Part shown: positions 7,992-16,869 of the stretch, in pieces | Position numbering within the stretch: position 1 is the first letter of the stretch | How the letters are laid out: each line of letters begins with the position of its first letter | Source: JAGIBJ01 sp032119795 | GTDB taxonomy: Bacteria > Actinomycetota > Thermoleophilia > Solirubrobacterales > Solirubrobacteraceae | Assembly: GCA_032119795.1 (NCBI GenBank) | Contig: JAUMFO010000011.1 | Coordinates: forward strand, 62,001-126,000 | DNA: 64,000 nt | Direction of reading: 5' to 3' | Position numbers and translations under genes: made by a program | Notes under the pieces: model-generated | Told to the model about the DNA's origin: nothing | Databases searched by the model: none | What the model saw: the letters and a program-made list of their open reading frames with translations, nothing else

Positions 7992-8954
7992 ATGAAGCTC
8001 GATGGCATGCACCACATCACGATGATGACCGGCGACGCTCGCCAGAACGTCGCGTTCTACGCCGACGTCCTCGGCCTGCGGCTCGTCAAGAAGACGGTCA
8101 ACTTCGACGCCCCCGAGGCGTACCACCTCTACTTCGGCGACGAGGCCGGATCGCCCGGCTCGATCCTCACCTGGTTTGAGTTCGCGGGCGCCCCCAAGGG
8201 CCGCGCCGGTGCCGGCATGATTCACACGATCCAGCTGGGCGTCAGCTCCGAAGCTGCGCTCGACTTCTGGGCCGAGCGCCTGGCCGTCAAGGGCTACGAG
8301 TCCTCGAGGACGGACGCCGGCACGCTGCGCTTCGAGGACTACGACGGGCTCGCCTTCGAGCTGGTCGTCGCCAATGACGGCAACACCGAGCTGAAGGCCA
8401 TCCACTCGGAGGTCCCGGCGGAGTTCGCCATCCTCGGCGTCGAAGGCGCACGGGCCTACAACGCTCGCGGGCTCGAGGCCGACCAGGCGCTACTGACCGA
8501 GACCCTCGGCTTCACCGAGGAGTCCGCCGGCGAGTACCGCCTGCAGGGCGACACGCGCCACTTCCACTGGGGCTACGACGACGCTCCGGCCGAGCGCGGG
8601 CTCCAGGGCGCGGGCACCGTGCATCACATTGCGTGGCACTCCTACGACGCCGACCACACCGCCTGGCAGCAGAAGGCCGCGCAGGCCGGGATGCACGTGA
8701 CGCCGGTGATCGACCGCGACTACTTCAACGCGATCTACTTCCGTCAGCCGCAGGGCATCCTGTTTGAGATCGCCACCTCGTCGCCCGGCTTCGCCGTCGA
8801 CGAAGATCCGGCGCACCTCGGGGAGGGCTTGCGCTTGCCCAAGCAGCACGAGTACCTGCGCCCGCAGCTCGAGCAGCTGCTGCAGCCGGTCGTCAACCCG
8901 CGCACGGCTGCCGCCGCCACCGACGCCGACGCAGACGCGAAGGTGCAGGCATGA
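7992..8954 (+). CDS. Ring-cleaving dioxygenase (VOC family, PcpA/LinE/MhqO-like)
   Basis: The ATG at 7992 follows GGGAGGG and gives 320 residues, the usual size for hydroquinone-type extradiol dioxygenases. Two glyoxalase/VOC modules are seen: residues 5-130 (HHITMMTGDARQNVAFY, GLRLVKKTVNFDAP, YHLYFGDEAGSPGS) and 145-265 (TVHHIAW, GILFEIA). His8, His212 and Glu259 are placed like the Fe(II) ligands of PcpA-type enzymes. The expected reaction is oxidative cleavage of a hydroquinone to an (acyl) maleylacetate product. It is the first gene of a three-gene operon, overlapping the next gene by 4 nt (ATGA), behind MarR-type operators. Exact substrate is unknown. Confidence 0.85.
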   Translation: MKLDGMHHITMMTGDARQNVAFYADVLGLRLVKKTVNFDAPEAYHLYFGDEAGSPGSILTWFEFAGAPKGRAGAGMIHTIQLGVSSEAALDFWAERLAVKGYESSRTDAGTLRFEDYDGLAFELVVANDGNTELKAIHSEVPAEFAILGVEGARAYNARGLEADQALLTETLGFTEESAGEYRLQGDTRHFHWGYDDAPAERGLQGAGTVHHIAWHSYDADHTAWQQKAAQAGMHVTPVIDRDYFNAIYFRQPQGILFEIATSSPGFAVDEDPAHLGEGLRLPKQHEYLRPQLEQLLQPVVNPRTAAAATDADADAKVQA

Positions 8955-9616
8955 GTCCGTTGACCTACCTCGAGCGGCCGGCCGCCGGCACGCCCGACGG
9001 GCTGCTCGTCCTCCATCACGGCCGTGGCTCCGACGAGCAGGACCTGCTCGGCCTCGCCGACGTGCTCGATCCGCAGCAGCGGCTCCACGTGGTCACGCCG
9101 CGCGCTCCGCTGCAGCTGCCGGGCTCGCCGGGGTATCACTGGTACGTCGTGCCGCGGGTCGGCTACCCGGATCCCACGACGTTCCACCGCGCCTACGAGC
9201 AGCTCGCCGCCTTCCACGACGAGCTGTGGGAGCGGACGGGCATTCCACCGTCGAGGACGATCCTCGGTGGGTTCTCGATGGGATCGGTCATGAGCTACTC
9301 GCTCGGGCTCTCGGGCGATCGGCCCGCGCCGGCGGGGATTCTCGCGTTCAGCGGGTTCATCCCGACGGTGGAGGGCTGGACCCCTGACTTGCCCTCCCGT
9401 GCCGACGTGCCGGTGTTCATCGCGCACGGCCGGCAGGACCCGATCATGCAGGTTGACTTCGCCCGCAGCGCGAAGGTGCTGCTTGAGGCCGGCGGACTGC
9501 CCGTGGAGTACCACGAGTCCGATGCCGGCCACTCCATCGACCGCCCGCACCTCGCTGCCGCCGTGCAGTGGGTCGACCGGACGATCAACCACGCCCCCAA
9601 GGAAGCCAGCACCTGA
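8951..9616 (+). CDS. Carboxylesterase/phospholipase-type alpha/beta hydrolase
   Basis: A 221-residue cytosolic alpha/beta hydrolase of the carboxylesterase/phospholipase group. The nucleophile motif is GFSMGS (about residues 115-120), the acid lies in the DVPVFIAHGRQDPI segment (about 154-168) and the catalytic His in ESDAGHSID (about 191-199); an LHHGRGSDEQDLLG oxyanion segment is near the N-terminus. It is translationally coupled on both sides: start overlaps the dioxygenase stop (ATGA) and its stop overlaps the next start (TGATG). Similar hydrolases accompany dioxygenases in quinone-resistance operons (MhqD/MhqO in Bacillus). Substrate is not predictable beyond an ester or acyl intermediate. 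Confidence 0.85.
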   Translation: MSPLTYLERPAAGTPDGLLVLHHGRGSDEQDLLGLADVLDPQQRLHVVTPRAPLQLPGSPGYHWYVVPRVGYPDPTTFHRAYEQLAAFHDELWERTGIPPSRTILGGFSMGSVMSYSLGLSGDRPAPAGILAFSGFIPTVEGWTPDLPSRADVPVFIAHGRQDPIMQVDFARSAKVLLEAGGLPVEYHESDAGHSIDRPHLAAAVQWVDRTINHAPKEAST

Positions 9617-10674
9617 TGACCAGCCCGTTCCGGCATGTCGATCGAGACCAGACGATCGTCTTCGGGGCGGGCGCGCTCGACGCCGCCGCGGATCTCATCG
9701 GGACGGGATTCGTGCTGCTCACGACGGTCCGGGCGCAGGAGGTGGCGCCGTCGCTGGTGGCTCGCGCGGCAAACGTCGTCTACGTGCCGGCCGGCCAGGT
9801 TGACGTCGTCGCAGCGGCGGTCCTCGACGACGTTCGAACCGAGGGGTATCAGCCCGATGACGGCCCGGTGGATCGCCTGGTCGCCCTCGGCGGAGGCCGC
9901 GTGATCGACGTCGCCAAGGCCGTCGCCGCCGCCGAGCGGCTCGAGTCGCCGATCGCGATCCCGACGTCGCTCTCCGGCGCCGAGATGACGGGCGTGCACC
10001 GCCACGCACGCGGCGTGCCGGACACGGTGCCGCGCGTGCGCGCCTCGGTCGTCGTCAACGATCCCGCGCTCAGCGCGTCGCAGCCCGAAGTCGACCTCGC
10101 CGCCAGCAGCGCCAACGCGCTCGGGCATGCCATCACCGCGGCGATCAGCGCCCGCACCACGCCGATTGCCGCGTCGGTCGCCGTCGACGCCATCCGCCAC
10201 CTGGCGCGCGGCTGGGGACTCGATGCGCTGGGCCACGGCGGGATCGACGAGGCCCTGTCGACCGCCCCGCTCGATCGCAACGAGATCGCCCTTGGCGCCC
10301 TGCTCGCCGGCTGGGCCGTCGACCGCAGCGGCCTCGGCCCGCACCACGCCCTCGCCCAGACGGCCGTCCGCACCGCCGACCTCGCTCATGCGCCGACCAA
10401 CGCCGCCCTGCTCCCGCACACCGTCCGGGCCTTCCGCGCCCGAGTCCCCGAGCTGATGGCGCCCGTCGACGCCGCCGCGGGCGTGGGGGTCGAGACGCTC
10501 GCGGATCTGCTCTTCGCCCGCGCCGGCCGGCCCGGGCTCGGCGCGCTCACCGGCGACGCGGCGCTGCTCGAGCGCGCGGTCGAAGCCGCATCCGCGCGGC
10601 CGGAACTCAAACGCGTCCCACCGGCGCTGACGGCGGACGAGATCCGCGCGATCTACGTGGCCGCGGCTGGCTGA
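9616..10674 (+). CDS. Maleylacetate reductase-like iron-type dehydrogenase
   Basis: A 352-residue member of the iron-containing alcohol dehydrogenase superfamily, the length typical of maleylacetate reductases. Nucleotide-binding GGGRVIDVAKA lies near 95-105, and PTSLSGAEMTG (about 116-126) is close to the PTTYSGSEMT signature of maleylacetate reductases. Metal-ligand positions appear as NALGHAI, GPHHALAQ and LLPHTVRAF. It would reduce the ring-cleavage product maleylacetate to 3-oxoadipate, completing a hydroquinone route with the two upstream genes. The start ATG overlaps the preceding stop by one base. An alternative is a different Fe-ADH substrate; the operon context favours the reductase. 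Confidence 0.8.
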   Translation: MTSPFRHVDRDQTIVFGAGALDAAADLIGTGFVLLTTVRAQEVAPSLVARAANVVYVPAGQVDVVAAAVLDDVRTEGYQPDDGPVDRLVALGGGRVIDVAKAVAAAERLESPIAIPTSLSGAEMTGVHRHARGVPDTVPRVRASVVVNDPALSASQPEVDLAASSANALGHAITAAISARTTPIAASVAVDAIRHLARGWGLDALGHGGIDEALSTAPLDRNEIALGALLAGWAVDRSGLGPHHALAQTAVRTADLAHAPTNAALLPHTVRAFRARVPELMAPVDAAAGVGVETLADLLFARAGRPGLGALTGDAALLERAVEAASARPELKRVPPALTADEIRAIYVAAAG

Positions 10675-10803
10675 CCGGACGCCGAGTCGAGGACATCCTC
10701 GTCCTGCCTGGGGCGAGGGCCTCGCGGGGAGCGTCCGACTCCAGGGCCGATAGCGGACAAGTGGCCCATCGGGCTATGGGGCGCGGGGATTTCTGCCGAT
10801 CAC
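10675..10803. terminator. Probable terminator region after the dioxygenase operon
   Basis: The gap after the stop at 10674 holds nested inverted repeats: CGAGGA near 10689 against TCCTCG a few bases on, and GGACGC (10677) against GCGTCC near 10729. No T-run is present. No gene is visible. Confidence 0.35.
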
Positions 10804-10827
10804 TTGCGGGTGACTTCGTTGCGCGTG

Positions 10828-12030
10828 ATGGATCCGTCGGGTTCGCTCAACCTGGAGAGCTCGGCCGAGATCGATGAGGCGCTCGTGGCGCTGCGCAGCG
10901 GCGCCTGGCTGACGGTCGCCGGCGACGCCATGCTGCTCGGCGCCCTGGTGATCAGCGAGGTCACCGAGGAGGCGGGTCGCCTCGACGTTGGACCTGCCGC
11001 TTGGGTGATGCTCCTCGTCGTCTTGATCGGCCAGTGTGCGGTCGCTGCGGCGGTCGAGATCGGACGGCCGTGGATCCGGCGGACCTTCTCCGCCGACGCG
11101 ATTTACCGCTACCTGTGGTCGACGTCGATGATCGAAGGCCTGGCGCTGGCGATCGGCATCGTGCTCGTTCCGGCCGCGATCATCCAGCTTTCGCTGATGA
11201 CCTTGATGATGGTCGTCTTCGCTGGCTACTTCTACAAGAGTTGGCAGGCGATCTCGTTCATCCTGTTTGCCGTCCTCGCCGGCATCGTGGCGGTAGCGCT
11301 CGCGGAGCCGCCGGAGGTTACGCCGTCGGCATTCTCAGCCTCGGCGGTGATGCCCTTGCTGGGTGTGACGCTGATGGCCGGCGGGTTCGTCGCGACCGTG
11401 CGCCGCAGCCGAGACCGGGTGGAGCGACGAGCTCGCGTCGTCGCGGCCGTCGGGCTGGCTCGGGCGCTTGATCTTCGTGACCCCAACACCGCCCGCCACA
11501 GCGACACCGTGGCCGGCTACGCCACCCAGATGGCGCAGCGTCTCGGCCTCTCAGCGCGCACCGTGGAGCGGGTACATCTCGCTGGGATCCTTCATGACGT
11601 CGGCAAGATCGGCATCCCCGACGCCGTGCTGCTCAAGCCCGGCAAGCTGACGGAGGCCGAGTGGGAGCAGATGCGCAGCCACCCCCAGCTCGGGGCGCAG
11701 ATGCTCGACTCGACCACGCTTCGCGACGTGCACCAGTGGGTCCTCGCGCATCACGAGCGACCCGACGGGCGCGGGTACCCCAGCGGGCTCCAAGGTGACG
11801 AGATCCCGCTCGAAGCCCGGATCCTCGCGGTCGCGGACGCGTTCGAGGCGATGACTGCCGATCGCGTCTACCGCTCGGGAATGCCCGTCGCACAGGCCAT
11901 CCAAGAACTCATCCGGTGCTCGGGCACCCAGTTCGACCCGCAGGTCGTCGACGCGATGCTGCAGTCCCTCGGCGTCCGCGCGCCGGATGGCCTCGAGTTC
12001 GGCGCCCCGACGGTGACGTCGGCGGCCTAG
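10828..12030 (+). CDS. Membrane HD-GYP domain protein
   Basis: From the ATG at 10828 this is a 400-residue protein; in-frame TTG (10804) and GTG (10810) starts are also possible and none has a good ribosome site. The N-terminal ~195 residues contain five to six membrane segments. The C-terminal half is an HD-GYP domain: HSDTVAGYA, the metal-binding HD in LAGILHDVGKIGIP, HHERPDGRGYP and AVADAFEAMTADRVYR. HD-GYP proteins hydrolyse c-di-GMP, which fits with the diguanylate cyclase at 44075. The membrane part probably senses a signal or fixes localisation. It converges on hrpA with only 26 bp between stops. Confidence 0.85.
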   Translation: MDPSGSLNLESSAEIDEALVALRSGAWLTVAGDAMLLGALVISEVTEEAGRLDVGPAAWVMLLVVLIGQCAVAAAVEIGRPWIRRTFSADAIYRYLWSTSMIEGLALAIGIVLVPAAIIQLSLMTLMMVVFAGYFYKSWQAISFILFAVLAGIVAVALAEPPEVTPSAFSASAVMPLLGVTLMAGGFVATVRRSRDRVERRARVVAAVGLARALDLRDPNTARHSDTVAGYATQMAQRLGLSARTVERVHLAGILHDVGKIGIPDAVLLKPGKLTEAEWEQMRSHPQLGAQMLDSTTLRDVHQWVLAHHERPDGRGYPSGLQGDEIPLEARILAVADAFEAMTADRVYRSGMPVAQAIQELIRCSGTQFDPQVVDAMLQSLGVRAPDGLEFGAPTVTSAA

Positions 12031-12056
12031 GTCCGGCGCGTCGCTCAGGTCGCGGC

Positions 12057-15000
12057 CTAGCCTGCGATCAGCTTCCGGACCTTCTTGGCGCTCGGGCCAC
12101 CCACGACCCGCGTCCCCGGTGAGAGCTGCACGAGCCGGAGCTCCTGCGTCAGCCAGAAGGCCTCGCTGAGGTTTGGCGGCCAGGCGGCCCCTGGGCCGAG
12201 CGCTTCGGCGGCGGCGGCGATCTCGTCTTCGATGGCGTGGATCGCGTGCATGCGGTCGCGGTCGACGCCGATCTGGGAAGGCGCGCGCTGCAGGCGAGCG
12301 ACGTGGCCCTCGAGGTAGCGGTAGACGTCCGGCAGGCGCGCGGCGCCGGTCGCGCTGATCCAGCCCGGGTGCACGAGCAAGCCGAGCTGGTGGACCACGT
12401 CGTCGCGAGCATCCTGCAGCTCGCCGCCGATCGGGGCGTAGTCGAGGGCGCTCTGCACCTGGCGGGTGCCGAGGAAGACGCGCACCACGTCGGCGATGAT
12501 CTTCGCCGTGCGCTCGTTGACGCCCGCGGCCACATGCGCGCGGAGCCGCTCGAACTGCTCCAGCGAAAACGTCGGCCCGCCGGCCTCGGCCATCAGCACG
12601 TCGACCGCCGCGCCGAACGCGTCCTCGATCACCGCCGGCGCTCCGCCGCCATAGGGCGCGCCAGCGAGTTCCAGCTGGGCCTGGTTCGTGAGCCCACGCG
12701 TCGCCAGCTTGCCCGGCGACGGCACGAGCAGCAGCAACAGACGACGCGTCCCCGCGTGCATCGAGGCGGCCTGCGCCTCCTTCGTGTCGAGTACGCGCAC
12801 GCCGACGGTCTCGCCCTCGTCGGCCAGCGCCGGGTACGCCCGGATCGACTGCCCGGTCCCCGGCAGTGCGACGACCTTCGGGATGTCGCCCGTCGGCTCG
12901 ATCACGCGCGGCCATTCCTTGAAGCCCGTCCGCTCCACGGCGCCGGCCTTCTCCGTCAGCGCCTCGCGGAGCTTGGGCCGCAGCGCCGTGCGGACGGTCA
13001 TCAGGTCGTGGTCGTCGGAGAGCGCTTTGCCGTCGCCGTCCTCGATCCGGAAGCGCATCCGCAGGTGGCCGGGCAGCGCCTTGATGTCGAAGGCGCTCGC
13101 CTCGATCCGCACGCCGCGCAGCCGCAGCACCTCGGCCGCGACCGCCTCGCCGATCGGCGCCGACCGCGGCTTCACGGCCCGCAGGATCTGCTGGGCCAGC
13201 TCCGGCACCGGCACGAGCTGGCGCCGCTGCTCCTTCGGCAGCGAGCGCAGCAAGCCAGCGATGAGTTCCTCGCGGAGCCCCGGCACGAGCCAGTCAAAGC
13301 CCTCCGGGCGGAGTTGCCCCAGGGCCTGGAGCGGCACGTGGACGGTCACGCCGTCGCGGTCGGTGCCGGGCTCGTATTCGTAGGACAGGTCGAGTTCCAG
13401 GTCGCCCTGGCGCCACTTCGTCGGCCAGTCACGCGCGTCGACGGTCTCGATAATGGATGCGTTGTAGAGCAGGTCCTTCGTGTAGGACAGCAGCTCGGGA
13501 TCGTGGTGGCGATTGCGGCGCCACCACTTGTCGAACTCGGCGCCGGAGACGATCTCCTGGGGGATGCGCTCCTCGAAGAACGCGCGCAGCACCGAGTCGT
13601 CGACGAGCAGCCCGCGCTTGCGGACCCGTTCCTCAATGCGCTCGACGTCGGCGATGCGGTCCTTGTTCACCTGCAGGAACTGGTGGCGGGCGTCCCAGTC
13701 GCCCTCTACGAGCGCCTTCTGCACGAACAGCTCACGGGAGGACTCACCGTCGATCCGGCCGTAGCTCACCGCACGCCCGGGCACGATCGGCAGGCCATAG
13801 AGCGTCACCCGCTCGGTCGCGACGACCTCGCCGCGCTTGCGATCCCAGCGGGGGTCGTCGTAGGAGCGGCGAACCAGGTGCTCGGCCATGGAGAGCGCGA
13901 GCTTGGGGTCGACCTGGGCGACCGTCCGCGCCCACAGCCGGTTCGTCTCGACGAGCTCGGCGGCCATCACCCACGTCGGCTGGCGACGCTGCAGCGAGGA
14001 GCCGCGGCCGATCATGAACCGCGAGCCGCGGGCGCCCATGTACTCGCGGGTGTCGCCGTCCTTGAGGCCCAGGTGCGAGAGCAGTCCCGAGAGCAGCGCG
14101 GCGTGGATCTCGGCCGACTCCGCTGGCTCGTCGTTCAACACGATCCCGACGTCCTTGGCGGCGCGGCGCAGCTGGCTGACGAGGTCCTGCCACTCGCGGA
14201 TCCGCAGCACGTGGAGGAACTGCGACTTCGCGAGCTTGCGGAACTGCGAATTCGACTGCGCGCGGCGCTCCGTCTGGATCCAGTCCCAGAGATTGAGGAA
14301 GGTGCCGAAGTCGGAGGTCTCGTCCTTGAAGCGCGCGTGGGCCTGGGCAGCCTGCTCCTGCTTGTCTGCCGGGCGCTCACGCGGGTCTTGGATGCTCAGC
14401 GCCGCGGCGAGCGTGATGACCTCGGTGGCGCAGTGGCGGCGGTCGGCCTCGAGCACCATGCGCCCCAGGCGCGGGTCGATCGGCAAGCGCGCGAGACGGT
14501 GCCCCAGGTCGGTGAGCTCGATGACGCCGGTCGGCGCTTTGATGGCGCCGAGTTCGTGGAGCAGGTTGAGGCCGTCGCGGATCTGTCGCGGATCTGGCGG
14601 GTCGAGGAACGGGAACGACTCGACCTCGCCCAGGCCCAGCGACGCCATCCGCAGAATCACCGACGCCAGCGACGTGCGCAGCACCTCGGGATCGGTGAAC
14701 TGCGGGCGGGCGTTGAAGTCGTCCTCTTCGTAGAGGCGCACGGCGATGCCCGGCGCGACGCGGCCGCAGCGGCCCGAGCGCTGGTTGGCGCTGGCCTGCG
14801 ACACCGGCTCGATCGGCAGCCGCTGCACCTTCAGCCGCGCCGAGTAGCGCGAGATGCGCGCGAAGCCGGCGTCGACGACCGACCGGATCCCAGGGACCGT
14901 CAGCGACGTCTCGGCGACGTTCGTGGCGAGCACGACGCGCGGCTTGGAGCCCGTCGGCTTGAAGACCTTCTGCTGCTCGGCCGAGGAGAGGCGCGCGTAG

Positions 15001-16112
15001 AGCGGCAGCAGCTCGGCCTTGTCCTTCAGGCGGCCGCGGAGCATCTCGTCGGCGTCGCGGATCTCCCGCTCGCCGGAGAGGAACACGAGCACGTCGCCCT
15101 TCTTCTCCTCCAGCAGCTTGTCGACGGCGATCGCGATCGCGTCGGCCTCGTCGATGTCCTTGCCCTCCTCATCGACGGGCGGCTCGTACCGGACCTCCAC
15201 CGGGAAGGTGCGACCGCTGACCTCGACGACGGGTGCAGGCGTCCCGTCGGGTTTGCAGAAGTGCTTGGAGAAGCGCTCGGTGTCGATCGTGGCCGACGTG
15301 ATGACGAGCTTGAGATCGGGCCGCTTGGGCAGGATCTGGTGCAGGCAGCCGAGCAGGAAGTCGATGTTCAGCGAGCGCTCGTGGGCCTCGTCGACGACGA
15401 TCGTGTCGTAGCGGCGCAGCAGGTGGTCGTGCTGGATCTCGGCGAGCAGCAGGCCGTCGGTCACGAGCCGCACCTGGGTCTGCTCGCCGGAGCGGTCGTC
15501 GAAGCGCACGGCGTAGCCAACGGTCTGGCCGAGCTCGGTGTTCAGCTCCGAAGCGATGCGTTCGGCGACCGTCCGTGCTGCGATTCGCCGCGGCTGCGTG
15601 TGGGCGATCTGGCCCTCGATGCCGCGGCCGAGTTCGAGCAGCATCTTCGGGAGCTGGGTCGTCTTGCCGGAGCCCGTCTCGCCGGCGACGATCACGACCT
15701 GGTTGGCCGCGAGCACCTGCAGCAGCTCCTCGCGCCGCTCGCTAACGGGGAGATCGGGGTAGGACTCGGCCGTCAGGACCGGCGCATTGGCGCGGCGCTG
15801 CTCGGCGAGCTTGGCCCGCCGCTCAGCCGACTGGCGCCCGCGCGGCGGACGCGGCGCGCGGCCCGGGTCCTCAGGGTTGCCGGACGCTCGGCGCGGCTTG
15901 GGCGGTCGGGCAGGGCGGCGCTGTTCGCCCGTTTGCACGACCGGCGTCGACGGGTCGACTCCGTTTGACCCGTTCTCGCCGTTGGCGCGCGCCGGTTTGC
16001 GGCGCCGGCGGCGCTTCGACGGAGCGGCTGCGGGGGCGTCGGGCGCAGGCGTCGGCACGCCCCCGGCTGCGGGCGCGTCTGAACGATCCGGCGTGTCGGA
16101 CTCCGCGGCCAC
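12057..16112 (-). CDS. hrpA: ATP-dependent RNA helicase HrpA
   Basis: A DEAH-box helicase of ~1,351 residues from a GTG at 16112 (the frame is open further upstream to 16256, so the start is uncertain). A basic, Pro-rich N-terminal tail of ~115 residues precedes the motor: Walker A GETGSGKTT (about 144-152), DEAH in VVDEAHERS (about 239-247), motif III SAT, and the RecA2 motifs (ATNVAETSLTVPG, QRSGRCGR). After the helicase-associated and OB-like regions comes the long C-terminal DUF3418 portion typical of HrpA, not of the shorter HrpB. In E. coli HrpA resolves stalled ribosomes on mRNA; actinobacterial roles are less clear. A 1,243-codon antisense open frame is a codon-usage shadow. Confidence 0.92.
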   Translation of the reverse strand: MAAESDTPDRSDAPAAGGVPTPAPDAPAAAPSKRRRRRKPARANGENGSNGVDPSTPVVQTGEQRRPARPPKPRRASGNPEDPGRAPRPPRGRQSAERRAKLAEQRRANAPVLTAESYPDLPVSERREELLQVLAANQVVIVAGETGSGKTTQLPKMLLELGRGIEGQIAHTQPRRIAARTVAERIASELNTELGQTVGYAVRFDDRSGEQTQVRLVTDGLLLAEIQHDHLLRRYDTIVVDEAHERSLNIDFLLGCLHQILPKRPDLKLVITSATIDTERFSKHFCKPDGTPAPVVEVSGRTFPVEVRYEPPVDEEGKDIDEADAIAIAVDKLLEEKKGDVLVFLSGEREIRDADEMLRGRLKDKAELLPLYARLSSAEQQKVFKPTGSKPRVVLATNVAETSLTVPGIRSVVDAGFARISRYSARLKVQRLPIEPVSQASANQRSGRCGRVAPGIAVRLYEEDDFNARPQFTDPEVLRTSLASVILRMASLGLGEVESFPFLDPPDPRQIRDGLNLLHELGAIKAPTGVIELTDLGHRLARLPIDPRLGRMVLEADRRHCATEVITLAAALSIQDPRERPADKQEQAAQAHARFKDETSDFGTFLNLWDWIQTERRAQSNSQFRKLAKSQFLHVLRIREWQDLVSQLRRAAKDVGIVLNDEPAESAEIHAALLSGLLSHLGLKDGDTREYMGARGSRFMIGRGSSLQRRQPTWVMAAELVETNRLWARTVAQVDPKLALSMAEHLVRRSYDDPRWDRKRGEVVATERVTLYGLPIVPGRAVSYGRIDGESSRELFVQKALVEGDWDARHQFLQVNKDRIADVERIEERVRKRGLLVDDSVLRAFFEERIPQEIVSGAEFDKWWRRNRHHDPELLSYTKDLLYNASIIETVDARDWPTKWRQGDLELDLSYEYEPGTDRDGVTVHVPLQALGQLRPEGFDWLVPGLREELIAGLLRSLPKEQRRQLVPVPELAQQILRAVKPRSAPIGEAVAAEVLRLRGVRIEASAFDIKALPGHLRMRFRIEDGDGKALSDDHDLMTVRTALRPKLREALTEKAGAVERTGFKEWPRVIEPTGDIPKVVALPGTGQSIRAYPALADEGETVGVRVLDTKEAQAASMHAGTRRLLLLLVPSPGKLATRGLTNQAQLELAGAPYGGGAPAVIEDAFGAAVDVLMAEAGGPTFSLEQFERLRAHVAAGVNERTAKIIADVVRVFLGTRQVQSALDYAPIGGELQDARDDVVHQLGLLVHPGWISATGAARLPDVYRYLEGHVARLQRAPSQIGVDRDRMHAIHAIEDEIAAAAEALGPGAAWPPNLSEAFWLTQELRLVQLSPGTRVVGGPSAKKVRKLIAG

Positions 16113-16373
16113 CCTTCGAGGATAGGCGGCGGCGGGTGTCGGCCCCGGGCAGGGTCGTCGGCCCGTCGCACCGCAGCGGCAAGAGGCATGGCGGGAACGA
16201 TTGCAACGCCGGTTCCAGAGTGCCGGCGCGCCAACTCTGCGAGCCGGCCGAAACATCGCTGCGAAACGCGGGTCTCCATAGGCGATGCACGCAGGCCCGT
16301 CATATGGAGTTCAGCCACTTGGTCTGGCGCCGGCCGACCAAGTTGCCCGTTCCGGCAACATTCAAATTGACTT

Positions 16374-16413
16374 GTCACAAACGGCTCCGTCCGGACAACT
16401 AGTAGGTGTGAGC
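16374..16413 (+). promoter_or_regulatory. Promoter-like 40-bp motif, copy 1
   Basis: GTCACAAAC at 16374 is followed at fixed spacing by GACA, TAG, GTG and GAGC. The same arrangement occurs at 16830-16869, ungapped over 40 bp with about 26 identities by hand. It overlaps the proposed start codon of the small protein, so it would be a near-leaderless promoter. It may be read by an alternative sigma factor; that is inference. Confidence 0.4.
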
Positions 16414-16749
16414 TCCCTAGAGCACGCCGTTTCAGTGCCCGCTTCGGCTCCATCGGGGGATGGTTTCGGAGCGGGCAATGAGCCGGCTCGGACGGCGGCG
16501 CTCGTTGCGCGCCGCAGTGCGTTCACCGGCCGCGTGACCTACGTCGATCCCCAGGGCGCCCGCGCTCTTCGGCGCCGGGTCCCGCGGCCAATTCTTGCTT
16601 CCGCGTCGCTGATGGCGATCGCCGTCGGGATGGCCTTCGGCACCATGGGTTCGCCGGCTTCGTCGCCTGAGCGAGCCGCCCCGAGCACGCTGCAGACGCC
16701 GACCTCGGCGCTGACGATCGCGCCCTCGGGTGTCGCCGCCACGCGCTGA
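16408..16749 (+). CDS. Small single-pass membrane protein, unknown
   Basis: A GTG at 16408 opens a 113-residue frame (GTG at 16435 is an alternative) with codon use like the neighbours. Residues ~1-55 are hydrophilic, a basic patch ALRRRVPRP precedes one membrane segment (about 70-88, ILASASLMAIAVGMAFG), and the tail is Ser/Pro/Thr-rich and probably external. I do not recognise the family. The start codon lies inside a promoter-like motif that recurs upstream of the structured locus at 16864, hinting at shared regulation. A spurious frame is possible but the membrane topology and codon bias argue for a gene. Confidence 0.5.
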   Translation: MSSLEHAVSVPASAPSGDGFGAGNEPARTAALVARRSAFTGRVTYVDPQGARALRRRVPRPILASASLMAIAVGMAFGTMGSPASSPERAAPSTLQTPTSALTIAPSGVAATR

Positions 16750-16829
16750 GGCGCCGGCGCTCGGCAACTCCCCTCTCCGCAATCGGTCGCCCTGTGACGA
16801 GCGTTTGCGCGCCAGCCAAAAGAGATCTC

Positions 16830-16869
16830 GTCACAAACCGGTCGCAACAGACAGGTAGGTAGTGCGAGC
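16830..16869 (+). promoter_or_regulatory. Promoter-like 40-bp motif, copy 2
   Basis: GTCACAAAC at 16830 then, at the same spacing as copy 1 (16374-16413), GACA, TAG, GTG and GAGC. It sits immediately before the hairpin array at 16866-16992, with no coding frame after it. CTCGTCAC at 16827-16834 also pairs with GTGACGAG at 16794-16801, so part of the motif can fold. Confidence 0.4.

Noticed and set aside
12237..15968. A 1,243-codon open frame on the plus strand
   Set aside because: It is exactly antisense to the motif-complete hrpA gene and reads as Arg/His/Leu/Val-rich low-complexity protein, a normal shadow at ~70% G+C.
16374..16413. ECF41-type promoter (TGTCACA with CGTC at 16-bp spacing)
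   Set aside because: TGTCACA is present in copy 1, but CGTC is at the wrong distance and copy 2 lacks both.
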